Source of the DNA: Heliocidaris erythrogramma
Lineage: Eukaryota; Echinodermata; Echinoidea; Camarodonta; Echinometridae
Direction of reading: 5' to 3'
Assembly (NCBI GenBank): GCA_025617745.1
Contig: CM046864.1
Span: 2,689,624 to 2,753,623 of the forward strand
DNA: 64,000 nucleotides
The translations under genes were made by a program, and so were the position numbers. Shown here in pieces: positions 1-12,953 of this stretch. The notes beneath the pieces were generated by a model. The model did not search any database. It worked only from the letters and a program-made list of their open reading frames with translations, and had not been told where the DNA came from. The first letter of the stretch is position 1, and each line of letters starts with the position of its first letter.

Positions 1-3000
1 GTAGATATTTCCGCAGTACTGGTTGGAGTAGTAGATGGTTCCATAGTACTGGTTAGAGTAGTAGATGGTTCTGTTGTACTAGCTGGAGTAGTAGATGATT
101 TCATAGTACTTGCTGGAGTAGAAGATGAATCTGTTGTACTAGCTGGAGTAGTAGATGATTCCGTAGTACTGGTTGGAGTAGTAGATGGTTCTGTAGTACT
201 GGCTGGAGTAGTAGAATATTCGGTAGTCCTGGTAGTAGCAGGTGACTCTGTTGTACTAGCTGGAGTAGTAGATGATTCCGTAGTACTGGCTGGAGTAGTA
301 GATGGTTCCGCAGTACTGGTTGGAGTAGTAGATGGTTCCGTAGTACTGGTTGGAGTAGTAGATGGTTCCGTAGTACTGGATAGAGTAGTAGAATATTCGG
401 TAGTACTAGCAGTAGTAGATGACTCTGTTGTACTAGCTGTAGAAGTAGATGAATCCGTAGTACTGGAAAGAGTAGTAGATGATTCTGTTGTACTAGCTGG
501 AGTAGTAGATGATTCCTTAGTACTGGCTGGAGTAGTAGATGGTTCCGCAGTACTGGTTGGAGTAGTAGATGGTTCCGTAGTACTGGCTAGAGTAGTAGAT
601 GGTTCCGCAGTACTGGTTGGAGTAGTAGATGGTTCCGTAGTACTGGATAGAGAAGTAGAATATTCGGCAGTACTGGCAGTAGTAGATGACTCTGTGGTAC
701 TAGATGGAGTAGTAGATGGTTCCGTACTACTGGATGGAGTAGTAGAATATTCGGTAGTACTGGCAGTAGTAGATGACTCTTTTGTACTAGATGGAGGAGT
801 AGATGATTCCGTAGTACTGGCTGGAGTAGTAGATGGTTCCGCAGTACTGGTTGGAGTAGTAGATGGTTCCGCAGTACTGGCTGGAGTAGTAGATGGTTCC
901 GCAGTACTGGTTGGAGTAGTAGATGGTTCCGTAGTACTGGATAGAGAAGTAGAATATTCGGCAGTACTGGCAGTAGTAGATGACTCTGTTGTACTAGCTG
1001 TAGTAGTAGATGAATCCGTAGTACTGGAAAGAGTAGTAGATGATTCTGTTGTACTAGCTGGAGTAGTAGATGATTCCTTAGTACTGGCTGGAGTAGTAGA
1101 TGGTTCCGCAGTACTGGTTGGAGTAGTAGATGGTTCCGTAGTACTGGCTGGAGTAGTAGATGGTTCCGCAGTACTGGTTGGAGTAGTAGATGGTTCTGTA
1201 GTACTGGATAGAGTAGTAGAATATTCGGTAGTACTGGCAGTAGCAGATGACTCTGTTGTACTAGCTGTAGTAGTAGATGATTCCGTAGTACTGGCTGGAG
1301 TAGTAGATGGTTCCGCAGTACTGGCTGGAGTAGTAGATGGTTCCGCAGTACTGGTTGGAGTAGTAGATGGTTCCGTAGTACTGGATAGAGAAGTAGAATA
1401 TTCGGCAGTACTGGCAGTAGTAGATGACTCTGTTGTACTAGCTGTAGTAGTAGATGAATCCGCAGTACTGGAAGGAGTAGTAGATGGTTCTGTTGTACTA
1501 GCTGGAGTAGTAGATGATTCCGTAGTACTGGCTGGAGTAGTAGATGGTTCCGCAGTACTGGTTGTAGTAGATGGTTCCGTAGTACTGGATGGAGTAGTAG
1601 AATATTCGGTAGTACTGGTAGTAGCAGATGACTCTGTTGTACTAGCTGTAGTAGTAGATGATTCCGTAGTACTGGAAAGAGTAGTAGAATATTCTGTTGT
1701 ATTAGATGGAGTAAATGATTCCGTAGTACTGGCTGGAGTAGTAGATGGTTCCGGAGTGCTGGATGGAGTGGTAGAATATTCGGTGGTACTGGCAGTAGTA
1801 GATGACTCTGTTGTACTAGCTGTAGTAGTAGACGAATCCGTTGTACTGGTTGGAGTAGTAGATGACTCTGTTGTACTAGCTGTAGTAGTAGACGAATCCG
1901 TTGTACTGGTTGGAGTAGTAGATGATTCCATAGTACTGGCTAGAGTAGTAGATGGTTCCGTAGTACTGGTTGTAGTAGATGATTCCGTAATACTGGCTGG
2001 AGTAGTAGATGGTTCCGTAGTACTGGTTGGACTAGTAGAATATTCTGTTGTACTAGCTTTAGTAGTAGATGATTCCGTAGTACTGGCTGGAGTAGCTGAT
2101 GATTCCGCAGTACTGGTTGTAGTAGATGGTTCCGTAGTACTGGATGGATTAGTAGATGGTTCCGCAGTACTGGTTGTAGTAGATGGTTCCGTAGTACTGG
2201 ATAGAGGAGTAGAATATTCGGCAGTACTGGCAGTAGTAGATGACTCTGTTGTACCAGCTGTAGTAGTAGAAGCTGGTTCCGTAGTACTGGATGGAGTAGT
2301 AGAATATTCGGTAGTACTGGCAGTAGTAGATGACTCTGTTGTACTAGCTGGAGTAGTAGATGATTCCGTAGTGCTGGCTGGAGTAGTAGATGGTTCCGTA
2401 GTACTGGTTGTAGTTGATGGTTCAATAGTACTGGATGGAGTAGTAGAATATTCGGTAGTAGTGGAAGTATTAGATGACTCTGTTGTACTAGCTGTAGTAG
2501 TAGATAGTTCCGTACTACTGGATGGAGCAGTAGAATATTCGGTAGTACTGGCAGTAGTAGATGACCCTGTTGTACTAGATGGAGTAGTAGATGATTCCTT
2601 AGTACTGGCTGTAGTAGTAGATGGTTCCGCAGTACTGGTTGGAGTAGTAGATGGTTCTGTAGTACTGGTTGGAGTAGTAGATGGGTCCGCAGTACTGGTT
2701 GGAGTAGTAGATGGTTCCGTAGTACTGGATGGAGTGGTAGAATATTCGGTAGTAGTGGAAGTAGTAGATGATTCTGTTGTACTAGCTGTAGTAGTAGATG
2801 GTTCCGTAGTACTGGATGGGGTAGTAGAATATTTGGTAGTACTGGCAGTAGTAGATGACTCTGTTGTACTAGATGGAGGAGTAGATGATTCCGCAGTACT
2901 GGCTGGAGTAGTAGATGGTTCCGCAGTACTGGCTGGAGTAGTAGATGGTTCCGTAGTACTGGCTGGAGTAGTAGATGGTTCCGCAGTACTGGTTGTAGTA

Positions 3001-6000
3001 GATGGTTCCGTAGTACTAGTTGGGGTAGTAGAATATTTTGTTGTACTAGCTGGAATAGTAGATGATTCCGTAGTACTGGTTGGAGTAGTAGATGGTTCCA
3101 TAGTACTGGTTAGAGTAGTAGATGGTTCTGTTGTACTAGCTGGAGTAGTAGATGATTTCATAGTACTTGCTGGAGTAGTAGATGAATCTGTTGTACTAGC
3201 TGGAGTAGTAGATGATTCCGTAGTACTGGTTGGAGTAGTAGAATATTCTGTTGTACTAGCTGGAGTAGTAGATGATTCCCTAGTACTGGCTGGAGTAGTC
3301 GATGGTTCCGCAGTACTGGTTGGAGTAGTAGATGGTTCCGTAGTACTGGATGGAGTAGTAGAATATTCGGTAGTAGTGGAAGTAGCAGATGATTCTGTTG
3401 TACTAGCTGTAGTAGTAGATGGTTCCGTAGTACTGGATGGAGTAGTAGAATATTTGGTGGTACTGGCAGTAGTAGATGACTCTGTTGTACTAGATGGAGG
3501 AGTAGATGATTCCGTAGTACTGGCTGGAGTAGTAGATTGTTCCGCAGTACTGGTTGTAGTAGATGGTTCCGTAGTACTGGATGGAGTGGTAGAATATTCG
3601 GTAGTAGTGGAAGTAGTAGATGATTCTGTTGTACTAGCTGTAGTAGTAGATGGTTCCGTAGTACTGGTTGGAGTAGTAGATGGTTCCGTAGTACTGGCTG
3701 GAGTAGTAGAATATTCGGTTGTAATGGCTGGAGTAGTAGATGGTTCCGTAGTACTGGCTGGAGTAGTAGATGGTTCCGTAGTACTGGTTGGAGTAGTAGA
3801 TGGTTCAGCAGTACTGGTTGTAGTAGATGGTTCCGTAGTACTGGTTGGAGTAGTAGAATATTTTGTTGTACTAGCTGGAATAGTAGATGATTCCGTAGTA
3901 CTGGCTGGAGTAATAGATGGTTCCGTAGTACTTTTTGGAGTAGTAGATGAATATGTTTTACTAGCTGGGGTAGTAGATGATTTCGTAGTACTGGCTGGAG
4001 TAGTAGATGGTTCCGTAGTACTGGTTGGAGTAGTAGATGGTTCTGTAGTACTGGCTGGAGTAGTAGAATATTCGGTAGTACTGGCTGGAGTAGTAGATGG
4101 TTCCGTAGTACTGGCTGGAGTAGTAGATGGTTCCGTAGTACTGGTTGGAGTAGTAGATGGTTCAGCAGTACTGGTTGTAGTAGATGGTTCCGTAGTACTG
4201 GTTGGAGTAGTAGAATATTTTGTTGTACTAGCTGGAATAGTAGATGATTCCGTAGTACTGGCTGGAGTAATAGATGGTTCCGTAGTACTTTTTGGAGTAG
4301 TAGATGAATATGTTTTACTAGCTGGGGTAGTAGATGATTTCGTAGTACTGGCTGGAGTAGTAGATGGTTCCACAGTACTGGTTGTAGTAGATGATTCTGT
4401 AGTACTGGCTGGAGTAGTAGATATTTCCGCAGTACTGGTTGGAGTAGTAGATGGTTCCATTGTACTGGTTAGAGTAGTAGATGGTTCTGTTGTACTAGCT
4501 GGAGTAGTAGATGATTTCGTAGTACTTGCTGGAGTAGTAGATGAATCTGTTGTACTGGCTGGAGTAGTCGATGGTTCCGCAGTACTGGATGGGGTAGTAG
4601 AATATTCGGTAGTACTGGCAGTAGTAGATGACTCTTTTGTACTAGATGGAGGAGTAGATGATTCTGTAGTACTGGTTGGAGTAGTAGATGGTTCTGTAGT
4701 ACTGGCTGGAGTAGTAGAATATTTGGTAGTACTGGCAGTAGTAGATGACTCTGTTGTACTAGATGGTGTAGTAGATGATTCCGTAGTACTTGCTGGAGTA
4801 GTAGATGAATCTGTTGTACTAGCTGGAGTAGTAGATGATTCTGTAGTACTGGATGGAGTAGTAGAATATTCTGTTGTACTAGCTGGAGTAGTAGATGATT
4901 CCGTAGTACTGGCTGGAGTAGTAGATGGTTCCGCAGTACTGGTTGGAGTAGTAGATGGTTCCATAGTACTGGTTGGAGTAGTAGAATATTCTGTTGTACT
5001 AGCTGGAGTAGTAGATGATTCTGCAGTACTGGCTGGAGTAGTAGATGGTTCCGCAGTACTGGTTGGAGTAGTAGATGGTTCTGCGGTACTGGTTGGAGTA
5101 GTAGAATATTCGGTTGTAATGGCTGGAGTAGTAAATGGTTCCGTAGTACTGGCTGGAGTAGTAGATGGTTCCGTAGTACTGGTTGGAGTAGTAGATGGTT
5201 CAGCAGTACTGGTTGTAGTAGATGGTTCCGTAGTACTGGTTGGAGTAGTAGAATATTTTATGGTACTAGCTGGAATAGTAGATGATTCCGTAGTACTGAC
5301 TGGAGTAATAGATGGTTCCGTAGTACTTTTTGGAGTAGTAGATGAATATGTTTTACTAGCTGGGGTAGTAGATGATTTCGTAGTACTGGCTGGAGTAGAA
5401 GATGGTTCCGTAGTACTGGTTGTAGTAGATGGTTCTCTAGTACTGGCTGGAGTAGTAGATATTTCCGCAGTACTGGTTGGAGTAGTAGATGAATCTGTTG
5501 TACTGGCTGGAGTAGTCGATGGTTCCGCAGTACTGGATGGGGTAGTAGAATATTCGGTAGTACTGGCAGTAGTAGATGACTCTTTTGTACTAGATGGAGG
5601 AGTAGATGATTCTGTAGTACTGGTTGGAGTAGTAGATGGTTCTGTAGTACTGACTGGAGTAGTAGAATATTTGGTAGTACTGGCAGTAGTAGATGACTCT
5701 GTGGTACTAGATGGTGTAGTAGATGATTCCGTAGTACTTGCTGGAGTAGTAGATGAATCTGTTGTACTAGCTGGAGTAGTAGATAATTCCGTAGTACTGG
5801 TTGGAGTAGTAGAATATTCTGTTGTACTAGCTGGAGTAGTAAATGATTCCGTGGTACTGGCTGGAGTAGTAGATGGTTCCGCAGTACTGGTTGGAGTAGT
5901 AGATGGTTCCATAGTACTGGTTGGAGTAGTAGAATATTCTGTTGTACTAGCTAGAGTAGTAGATGATTCTGCAGTACTGGCTGGAGTAGTAGATGGTTCC

Positions 6001-9000
6001 GCAGTACTGGTTGGAGTAGTAGATGGTTCTGCGGTACTGGTTGGAGTAGTAGAATATTCGGTTGTAATGGCTGGAGTAGTAAATGGTTCCGTAGTACTGG
6101 CTGGAGTAGTAGATGGTTCCGTAGTACTGGTTGGAGTAGTAGATGGTTCAGCAGTACTGGTTGTAGTAGATGGTTCCGTAGTACTGGTTGGAGTAGTAGA
6201 ATATTTTATGGTACTAGCTGGAATAGTAGATGATTCCGTAGTACTGACTGGAGTAATAGATGGTTCCGTAGTACTTTTTGGAGTAGTAGATGAATATGTT
6301 TTACTAGCTGGGGTAGTAGATGATTTCGTAGTACTGGCTGGAGTAGAAGATGGTTCCGTAGTACTGGTTGTAGTAGATGGTTCTCTAGTACTGGCTGGAG
6401 TAGTAGATATTTCCGCAGTACTGGTTGGAGTAGTAGATGGTTCCATAGTACTGGTTAGAGTAGTAGATGGTTCTGTTGTACTAGCTGGAGTAGTAGATGA
6501 TTTCGTAGTACTTGCTGGAGTAGTAGATGGTTCCGCAGTGCTGGTTGTAGTTGATGATTCTGTAGTACTGGTTGGAGTAGTAGATATTTCCGCAGTACTG
6601 GTTGGAGTAGTAGATGGTTCCATAGTACTGGTCCGAGTAGTAGATGGTTCTGTTGTACTAGCTGGAGTAGTAGATGATTTCGTAGTACTTGCTGGAGTAG
6701 TAGATGATTCCGTAGTACTGGCTGGAGTAGTAGATGGTTCCGCAGTACTGGCTGTAGTAGATGATTCTGTAGTACTGGTTGGAGTAGTAGATATTTCCGC
6801 AGTACTGGTTGGAGTAGTAGATGGTTCCATAGTACTGGTTGGAGTAGTAGATGGTTCTGTTGTACTAGCTGGAGTAGTAGATGATTTCGTAGTACTTGCT
6901 GGAGTAGTAGATGATTCCGTAGTACTGGCTGGAGTAGTAGATGGTTCCGCAGTACTGGCTGTAGTAGATGATTCTGTAGTACTGGTTGGAGAAGTAGATA
7001 TTTCCGCAGTACTGGTTGGAGTAGTAGATGGTTCCATAGTACTGGTTGGAGTAGTAGATGGTTCTGTTGTACCAGCTGGAGTAGTAGATGATTTCGTAGT
7101 ACTGGTTGGAGTAGTAGATATTTCCGCAGTACTGGTTGGAGTAGTAGATGGTTCCATAGTACTGGTTGGAGTAGTAGATGGTTCTGTTGTAGTAGCTGGA
7201 GTAGTAGATGATTTCGTAGTACTTGCTGGAGTAGTAGATGATTCCGTAGTACTGGCTGGAGTAGTAGATGGTTCCGCAGTACTGGCTGTAGTAGATGATT
7301 CTGTAGTACTGGTTGGAGTAGTAGATATTTCCGCAGTACTGGTAGGAGTAGTAGATGGTTCCATAGTACTGGTTGGAGTAGTAGATGGTTCCATAGTACT
7401 GGTTGGAGTAGTAGATGGTTCTGTTGTACTAGCTGGAGTAGTAGATGATTTCGTAGTACTGGTTGGAGTAGTAGATATTTCCGCAGTACTGGTTGGAGTA
7501 GTAGATGGTTCCATAGTACTGGCTGGAGTAGTAGATGGTTCCGCAGTACTGGTTGTAGTAGATGATTCTGTAGTACTGGTTGGAGTAGTAGATATTTCCG
7601 CAGTACTGGTTGGAGTAGTAGATGGTTCTGTTGTACTAGCTGGAGTAGTAGATGATTTCGTAGTACTTGCTGGAGTAGTAGATGGTTCCGCAGTACTGGT
7701 TGGAATAGTAGATGATTCCGTAGTACTGGCTGGAGTATTAGATGGTTCCGTAGTGCTTGTTGGAGTAGTAGATGAATCTGTTGTACTAGCTGGAGTAGTA
7801 GATGATTTCGTAGTACTTGCTGGAGTAGTAGATGGTTCCGCAGTACTGGTTGGAGTAGTAGATATTTCCGCAGTACTGGTTGGAGTAGTAGATGGTTCCA
7901 TAGTACTGGTTGGAGTAGTAGATGGTTCTGTTGTAGTAGCTGGAGTAGTAGATGATTTCGTAGTACTTGCTGGAGTAGTAGATGATTCCGTAGTACTGGC
8001 TGGAGTAGTAGATGGTTCCGCAGTACTGGCTGTAGTAGATGATTCTGTAGTACTGGTTGGAGTAGTAGATATTTCCGCAGTACTGGTAGGAGTAGTAGAT
8101 GGTTCCATAGTACTGGTTGGAGTAGTAGATGGTTCCATAGTACTGGTTGGAGTAGTAGATGGTTCTGTTGTACTAGCTGGAGTAGTAGATGATTTCGTAG
8201 TACTGGTTGGAGTAGTAGATATTTCCGCAGTACTGGTTGGAGTAGTAGATGGTTCCATAGTACTGGCTGGAGTAGTAGATGGTTCCGCAGTACTGGTTGT
8301 AGTAGATGATTCTGTAGTACTGGTTGGAGTAGTAGATATTTCCGCAGTACTGGTTGGAGTAGTAGATGGTTCTGTTGTACTAGCTGGAGTAGTAGATGAT
8401 TTCGTAGTACTTGCTGGAGTAGTAGATGGTTCCGCAGTACTGGTTGGAATAGTAGATGATTCCGTAGTACTGGCTGGAGTATTAGATGGTTCCGTAGTGC
8501 TTGTTGGAGTAGTAGATGAATCTGTTGTACTAGCTGGGGTAGTAGATGATTCCGTAGTACTGGCAGTAGTAATAAATGGTTCCGCAGTACTGGTTGTAGT
8601 AGATAGTTCCGTAGTACTGGATGGAGTACTAAAATATTCGGTAGTAGTGGAAGTAGTAGATGACTCTGTTGTACTAGCTGTAGTAGTAAATGGTTCCGTA
8701 CTACTGGATGGAGTAGTAGAATATTCGGTAGTACTGGCAGTAGTAGATGACTCTGTTGTACTAGATGGAGTAGTAGATGGTTCCGCAGTACTGGTTGTAA
8801 TAGATGGTTCTGTAGTACTGGTTGGAGTAGTAGAATATTTTGTTGTACTAGCTGGAATAGTAGATGATTTCGGAGTACTTGCTGGAGTAGTAGATGGTTC
8901 CGCAGTATTGGTTGTAGTAGATGGTCCCGTAGTACTGGATGGAATAGTAGAGTATTCGGTAGTAGTGGAAGTAGTAGATGACTCTGTTGTACTAGCTGTA

Positions 9001-11056
9001 ATAGTAGATGGTTCCGTAGTACTGGATGGAGTAGTAGAATATTCGGTAGTACTGGCAGTAGTAGATGGTTCCGTAGTACTTGTTGGAGTAGTAGATGGTT
9101 CCATAGTACTGGTTGGAGTAGTAGATGGTTCTGCAGTTGTAGTAGATGATTCTGTAGTACTGGCTGGAGTAGTAGATTGTTCCGCAGTACTGGTTGGAGT
9201 AGTAGATGGTTCCGTAGTACTGGATGGAGTAGTAGAATATTCGGTAGTACTGGCAGTAGTAGATGACTCTGTTGTACTAGATGGAGTAGTAGATGGTTCC
9301 GCAGTACTGGTTGTAATAGATGGTTCTGTAGTACTGGTTGGAGTAGTAGAATATTTTGTTGTACTAGCTGGAATAGTAGATGATTTCGGAGTACTTGCTG
9401 GAGTAGTAGATGGTTCCGCAGTATTGGTTGTAGTAGATGGTCCCGTAGTACTGGATGGAATAGTAGAGTATTCGGTAGTAGTGGAAGTAGTAGATGACTC
9501 TGTTGTACTAGCTGTAATAGTAGATGGTTCCGTAGTACTGGATGGAGTAGTAGAATATTCGGTAGTACTGGCAGTAGTAGATGGTTCCGTAGTACTTGTT
9601 GGAGTAGTAGATGGTTCCATAGTACTGGTTGGAGTAGTAGATGAATCTGTTGTAGTAGTAGATGGTTCCATAGTACTGGTTGGAGTAGTAGATGGTTCTC
9701 TTGTACTAGCTGGAGTAGTAGATGATTTCGGAGTACTTGCTGGAGTAGTAGATGGTTCCGCAGTATTGGTTGTAGTAGATGGTCCCGTAGTACTGGATGG
9801 AATAGTAGAGTATTCGGTAGTAGTGGAAGTAGTAGATGACTCTTTTGTACTAGCTGTAATAGTAGATGGTTCCGTAGTACTGGATGGAGTGGTAGAATAT
9901 TCGGTAGTACTGGCAGTAGTAGATGGTTCCGTAGTACTTGTTGGAGTAGTAGATGGTTCCATAGTACTGGTTGGAGTAGTAGATGAATCTGTTGTACTAG
10001 CTGGAGTAGTAGATGATTCCGTAGTACTGGCTGGAGTAGTAGATGGTTCCGCAGTTCTGGTTGGAGTAGTAGATGGTTCCGTAGTACTGGCTGGAGTAGT
10101 AGATTGTTCTGCCGTACTGGTTGTAGTAGATGGTTCCGTAGTACTGGATGGAGAAGTAGATGGTTCCGCAGTACTTGTTGTAGTAGATGACTCTGTTGTA
10201 CTAGATGGAGTAGTAGATGATTCCGCAGCACTGGTTGTAGTAGATGGTTCCGCAGTACTGGATGGAGTAGTAGAATATAAGGTAGTACTGGCAGTAGTAG
10301 ATGACTCTGTTGTACTAGATGGAGTAGTAGATGATTCTGCAGTACTGGTTGGAGTAGTAGATGGTTCTGCAGTACTGGCTGGACTAGTAGAATATTCGGT
10401 AGTTCTGGCTGGAGTAGTAGATGGTACCGCAGTACTGGTTTGAGTAGTAGATGGTTCCGTAGTACTGGCTGGAGTAGTAGATGGTTCCGCAGTACTGGTT
10501 GGAGTAGTAGATGGTTCTGTAGTACTGGCTGGAATAGTAGATGGTTCCACAGTACTGGTTGGAGTACTAGATGGTTCCGTAGTACTGGATGGAGTGGTAG
10601 AATATTCTGTAGTTCTGGCTGGAGAAGCAGATGGTTCCGCAGTCCTGGTTGTAGTAGAATATTCTGTTGTACTAGCTGGAGTAGTAGATGGTTCGGTAGT
10701 ATTGGCTGGAGTAGTAGATTGTTCCGCAGTACTGGTTGTAGTAGATGTTTCCGTAGTACTGGATGGAGAAGTAGATGGTTCCGCAGTACTTGTTGTAGTA
10801 GATGATTCTGTAGTACTGGCTGGAGTAGTAAATGGTTCCGCAGTACTGGTTGGAGTAGTAGATGGTTCCGTAGTACTGGCAGTAGTAGAATATTCTGTTG
10901 TACTAGCTGGAGTAGTAGATGATTCCGTAGTACTGGTTGGAGTAGTAGATGGTTCTGCAGTACTGGCTGGACTAGTAGAATAATCGGTAGTACTGGCTGG
11001 AGTAGTAGATGGTACCGCAGTACTGGTTTGAGTAGTAGATGGTTCCGTTGTACTGG
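1..11056 (-). CDS. Giant mucin-like Thr/Ser/Pro repeat exon, open past the window edge
   Basis: On the minus strand one frame (codons whose lowest coordinate is a multiple of 3) is open from an upstream stop near 11129 to base 1, about 3,685 codons after the predicted acceptor. It translates to 10-residue repeats such as TTPTSTAEPS, TTPASTTESS and the variant STTEYSTT. About 370 units are present; many are shortened to 9 residues, always by whole codons. Thr, Ser and Pro dominate, with one Glu per unit and no Cys, as in the O-glycosylated region of secreted mucins. The predicted 5' splice boundary is a pyrimidine-rich tract ending TCTGATTCTCCAG, giving a phase-1 entry that matches the neighbouring exons. 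The frame contains no normal start codon, so it must be an internal exon. Two other frames are also open over long stretches (plus strand Val/Asp/Gly/Leu repeats; minus strand Leu/Gln/Asn/His repeats), but these are by-products of a stop-free 30-bp repeat. The exon continues to the left of the window. Confidence 0.8.
3800..4380. repeat. 360-bp tandem duplication inside the mucin exon
   Basis: A distinctive run of variant units (including the unusual GAATATGTTTTACTAG and GTACTTTTTGG variants) starts near 3800 and recurs exactly 360 bp later. 360 is a multiple of 3, so the coding frame is kept. Further copies of the same block occur near 5220 and 6168. Confidence 0.75.
4500..6400. repeat. 948-bp tandem duplication inside the mucin exon
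   Basis: Rare landmarks repeat at an offset of 948 bp: GAGTAGTCGATGG at about 4563 and 5511, and GAATATTTTATGG at about 5250 and 6198. 948 bp is 316 codons, so the frame is preserved. The two halves are nearly identical by eye, implying recent unequal exchange. Confidence 0.75.
7100..8584. repeat. 744-bp tandem duplication inside the mucin exon
   Basis: The rare variant GTTCTGTTGTAGTAGCTGG occurs at 7181 and again at 7925. Flanking unit order (including ATATTTCCGCAG units and two successive GGTTCCATAG units) is the same at both places. The 744-bp offset is 248 codons, so the frame is preserved. Confidence 0.75.
8640..9990. repeat. 516-bp tandem duplication plus a third partial copy inside the mucin exon
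   Basis: The block with GGTCCCGTAGTACTGG and GTAGAGTATTCGG variants recurs at an offset of 516 bp (for example CTCTGTTGTACTAGATGG at 8751 and 9267). A third partial copy follows at about 9720-9990. 516 bp is 172 codons. Confidence 0.7.
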
Positions 11057-12010
11057 CTGGAGAATCAGATAATTTAAGATCGGGTATGTTACCAATTGTA
11101 TTATGGTTAAGAATATCTAATGATATAGGTCATATATCCACTTACACAAAATAACTCACTTTAAACTAGACATACGTTAATAGCATTATAATGATTAATA
11201 ATTTTTCAAAAAAAAAGGTAGTATTATTTATATATTTAAGTTATATTTTAAGTTCCTTCAAAAAAGTAAACCACAATCTTTTCCTTTCTCATTTCTTAAA
11301 ATCAGGACATCAATACTTCGTTCCGGGTGATTTTAAAAACAAAGTACTCATGTTAAAATCAAGGTCTACGTTTAAAACATTTTTTTTACCCGCTCGAATA
11401 AATTATAAAAGAGAATGTTAATTTCACATTTTAAACAAGCAAGCATTATACTTCTTCTGTACAGTTACATGATTCACATAATTATATCAGAATTACTAAG
11501 TTGCCATGAAAATAAAATCTTTTTTGTAGAAATCAAGTTATAGATCATTTTGAAATTCAACTATTATAATTTCTTTAAGGTTATATATTTAAGTTTATAT
11601 TTTTCAATTTTCTTTGAAATATAGTTTTTCAATTTGTAAGGTTATTAATGAAGTTTGTCCAGTATTGTGGACCAGCATTTGCTATTTCATATTTTGCTAA
11701 AATATGATAAAACAATTTACTGGGACAAAACTTCAATGATACTAATCTTGAATCTGTTCCTTTTGCGTAACTCCTTGAGGATGCAAATTTGGTACAGCTT
11801 GTTCTAGGCAGCACACAGTATGTCAGGGCATATGCTTGACCTTGTCTTGACCTTGACTCATATCTAACATATTGTTACGCTCTAACTCACAGAGTTAGGC
11901 ATTTCTGCCCTCCTATACTGGGGCCTACAAGTGATTTACTCAAAGCCTGAAGAGCAGCTGGTCAGTCTTAAGTACAGAGTGGGTCATTATAGTGAAATAT
12001 GAACTTGGGT
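11057..12010. other. AT-rich intron upstream of the giant mucin exon; no gene seen
   Basis: No convincing coding sequence on either strand. It contains the pyrimidine-rich acceptor tract directly next to the mucin exon (11057-11100) and otherwise AT-rich DNA with short chance open frames. Read as part of the intron between the two mucin exons. Confidence 0.6.
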
Positions 12011-12779
12011 ATGTGTATTGCTCCTTCAGAACATGCATTCCTTAATTTGCTTCTGAGTTTTTTCCCCTTTGGATAAAATGTCAGCAAATGGCAGCAACTT
12101 CGCTTTTGCAACAATTAGGTCTAATGAGAAAGAATGAAGCCTCCAAGAGTATGAAGAGTCAGTGCATTGGGCATTACTTATACAATGAATAATAAATACC
12201 TAGTCAGAGCAAATGCTTTATCTAACCTTTCGCTTCCAGCTACCAAAAAAAAAATAAACTTAGAAGAAATGGGTCGAATAAGAACACAAGCATTTACTTC
12301 TGCTTTAAGTAAAATGTTATATGCTACTGGTATTGCTTGAAAGTTTACCTAGGTACTTTATAAACTCCAGCATCAGCATCGAATGTTAAGATTTTTCAGA
12401 CAAGGCTTTTGTTTTGATAAATCAAAAGTAATATACATGTATGAAGATTTTTGAAAATCATATGTGAAGAAACTGAAGACACACTTATCAAATGTATGTT
12501 TCCGTTGGTTCCTATATTATGTTCAAGTATTATACATGTATATCGTCTACTACTACTACTAATAATAATGATGACGATGAATGCTATTTGCTAGGATGAT
12601 GCATGGAGTTCATTCCGTTCACCTACATTTAGTCTTTATTTTGTAAACTTATCTAATATCATACTATTAAGATACAATCCAGCAATTTAACTTGCATTTT
12701 AAGATATTGGGGCTTGAATAAGGGTTTCCTTTTTATTTTTCACACTGCATGTATTGTTATACGTGTTTTTTTTTTTAAT
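12011..12779. repeat. Direct repeat copy A flanking the small mucin exon
   Basis: Sequence beginning ATGTGTATTGCTCCTTCAG and ending at the T-rich TGTTATACGTG tract is repeated at 13553-14345 with only small indels. A third, partial copy is at 14350-14567. It includes a short (TAC)n/(TAA)n microsatellite near 12546-12570. No coding sequence recognised; it lies in the predicted intron between the mucin exons. Confidence 0.8.
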
Positions 12780-12814
12780 TAACATTTAATTTGTTTAACG
12801 ATTATTCCCCCCTC

Positions 12815-12851
12815 TTTTTTTTTTTTTTTTTTTTTTTGGGGGGGGGGGGGG
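12815..12851. repeat. T23-G14 homopolymer junction
   Basis: A run of 23 T (12815-12837) is followed directly by 14 G (12838-12851), so the minus strand carries poly-C then poly-A. It lies about 100 bp past the donor of the small mucin exon. Run lengths may be unreliable in the assembly. Confidence 0.7.
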
Positions 12852-12953
12852 CTTCAAATATTTTCTGGAAAAAAAATATGACCAATTTTACCTTTCGCAC
12901 ATAGTTTTTCCCTTTTGCATCATGCCTGTAATAAAACATAAACAAAGTCAAAC

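Noticed and set aside
694..10443. Plus-strand open frame of 3,249 codons (Val/Asp/Gly/Leu repeats)
   Set aside because: Antisense by-product of the 30-bp mucin repeat. It begins at a non-ATG GTG inside the repeat, has a strongly hydrophobic low-complexity product without a known domain, and has no splice support. The minus-strand Thr/Ser/Pro frame is longer and matches the neighbouring exons.
6455..11095. Minus-strand open frame of 1,546 codons (Leu/Gln/Asn/His repeats), and a smaller one at 1940-2425
   Set aside because: Same repeat read in another phase, with an unlikely product. It ends in stops within the repeat, while the Thr/Ser/Pro phase stays open through the whole region.
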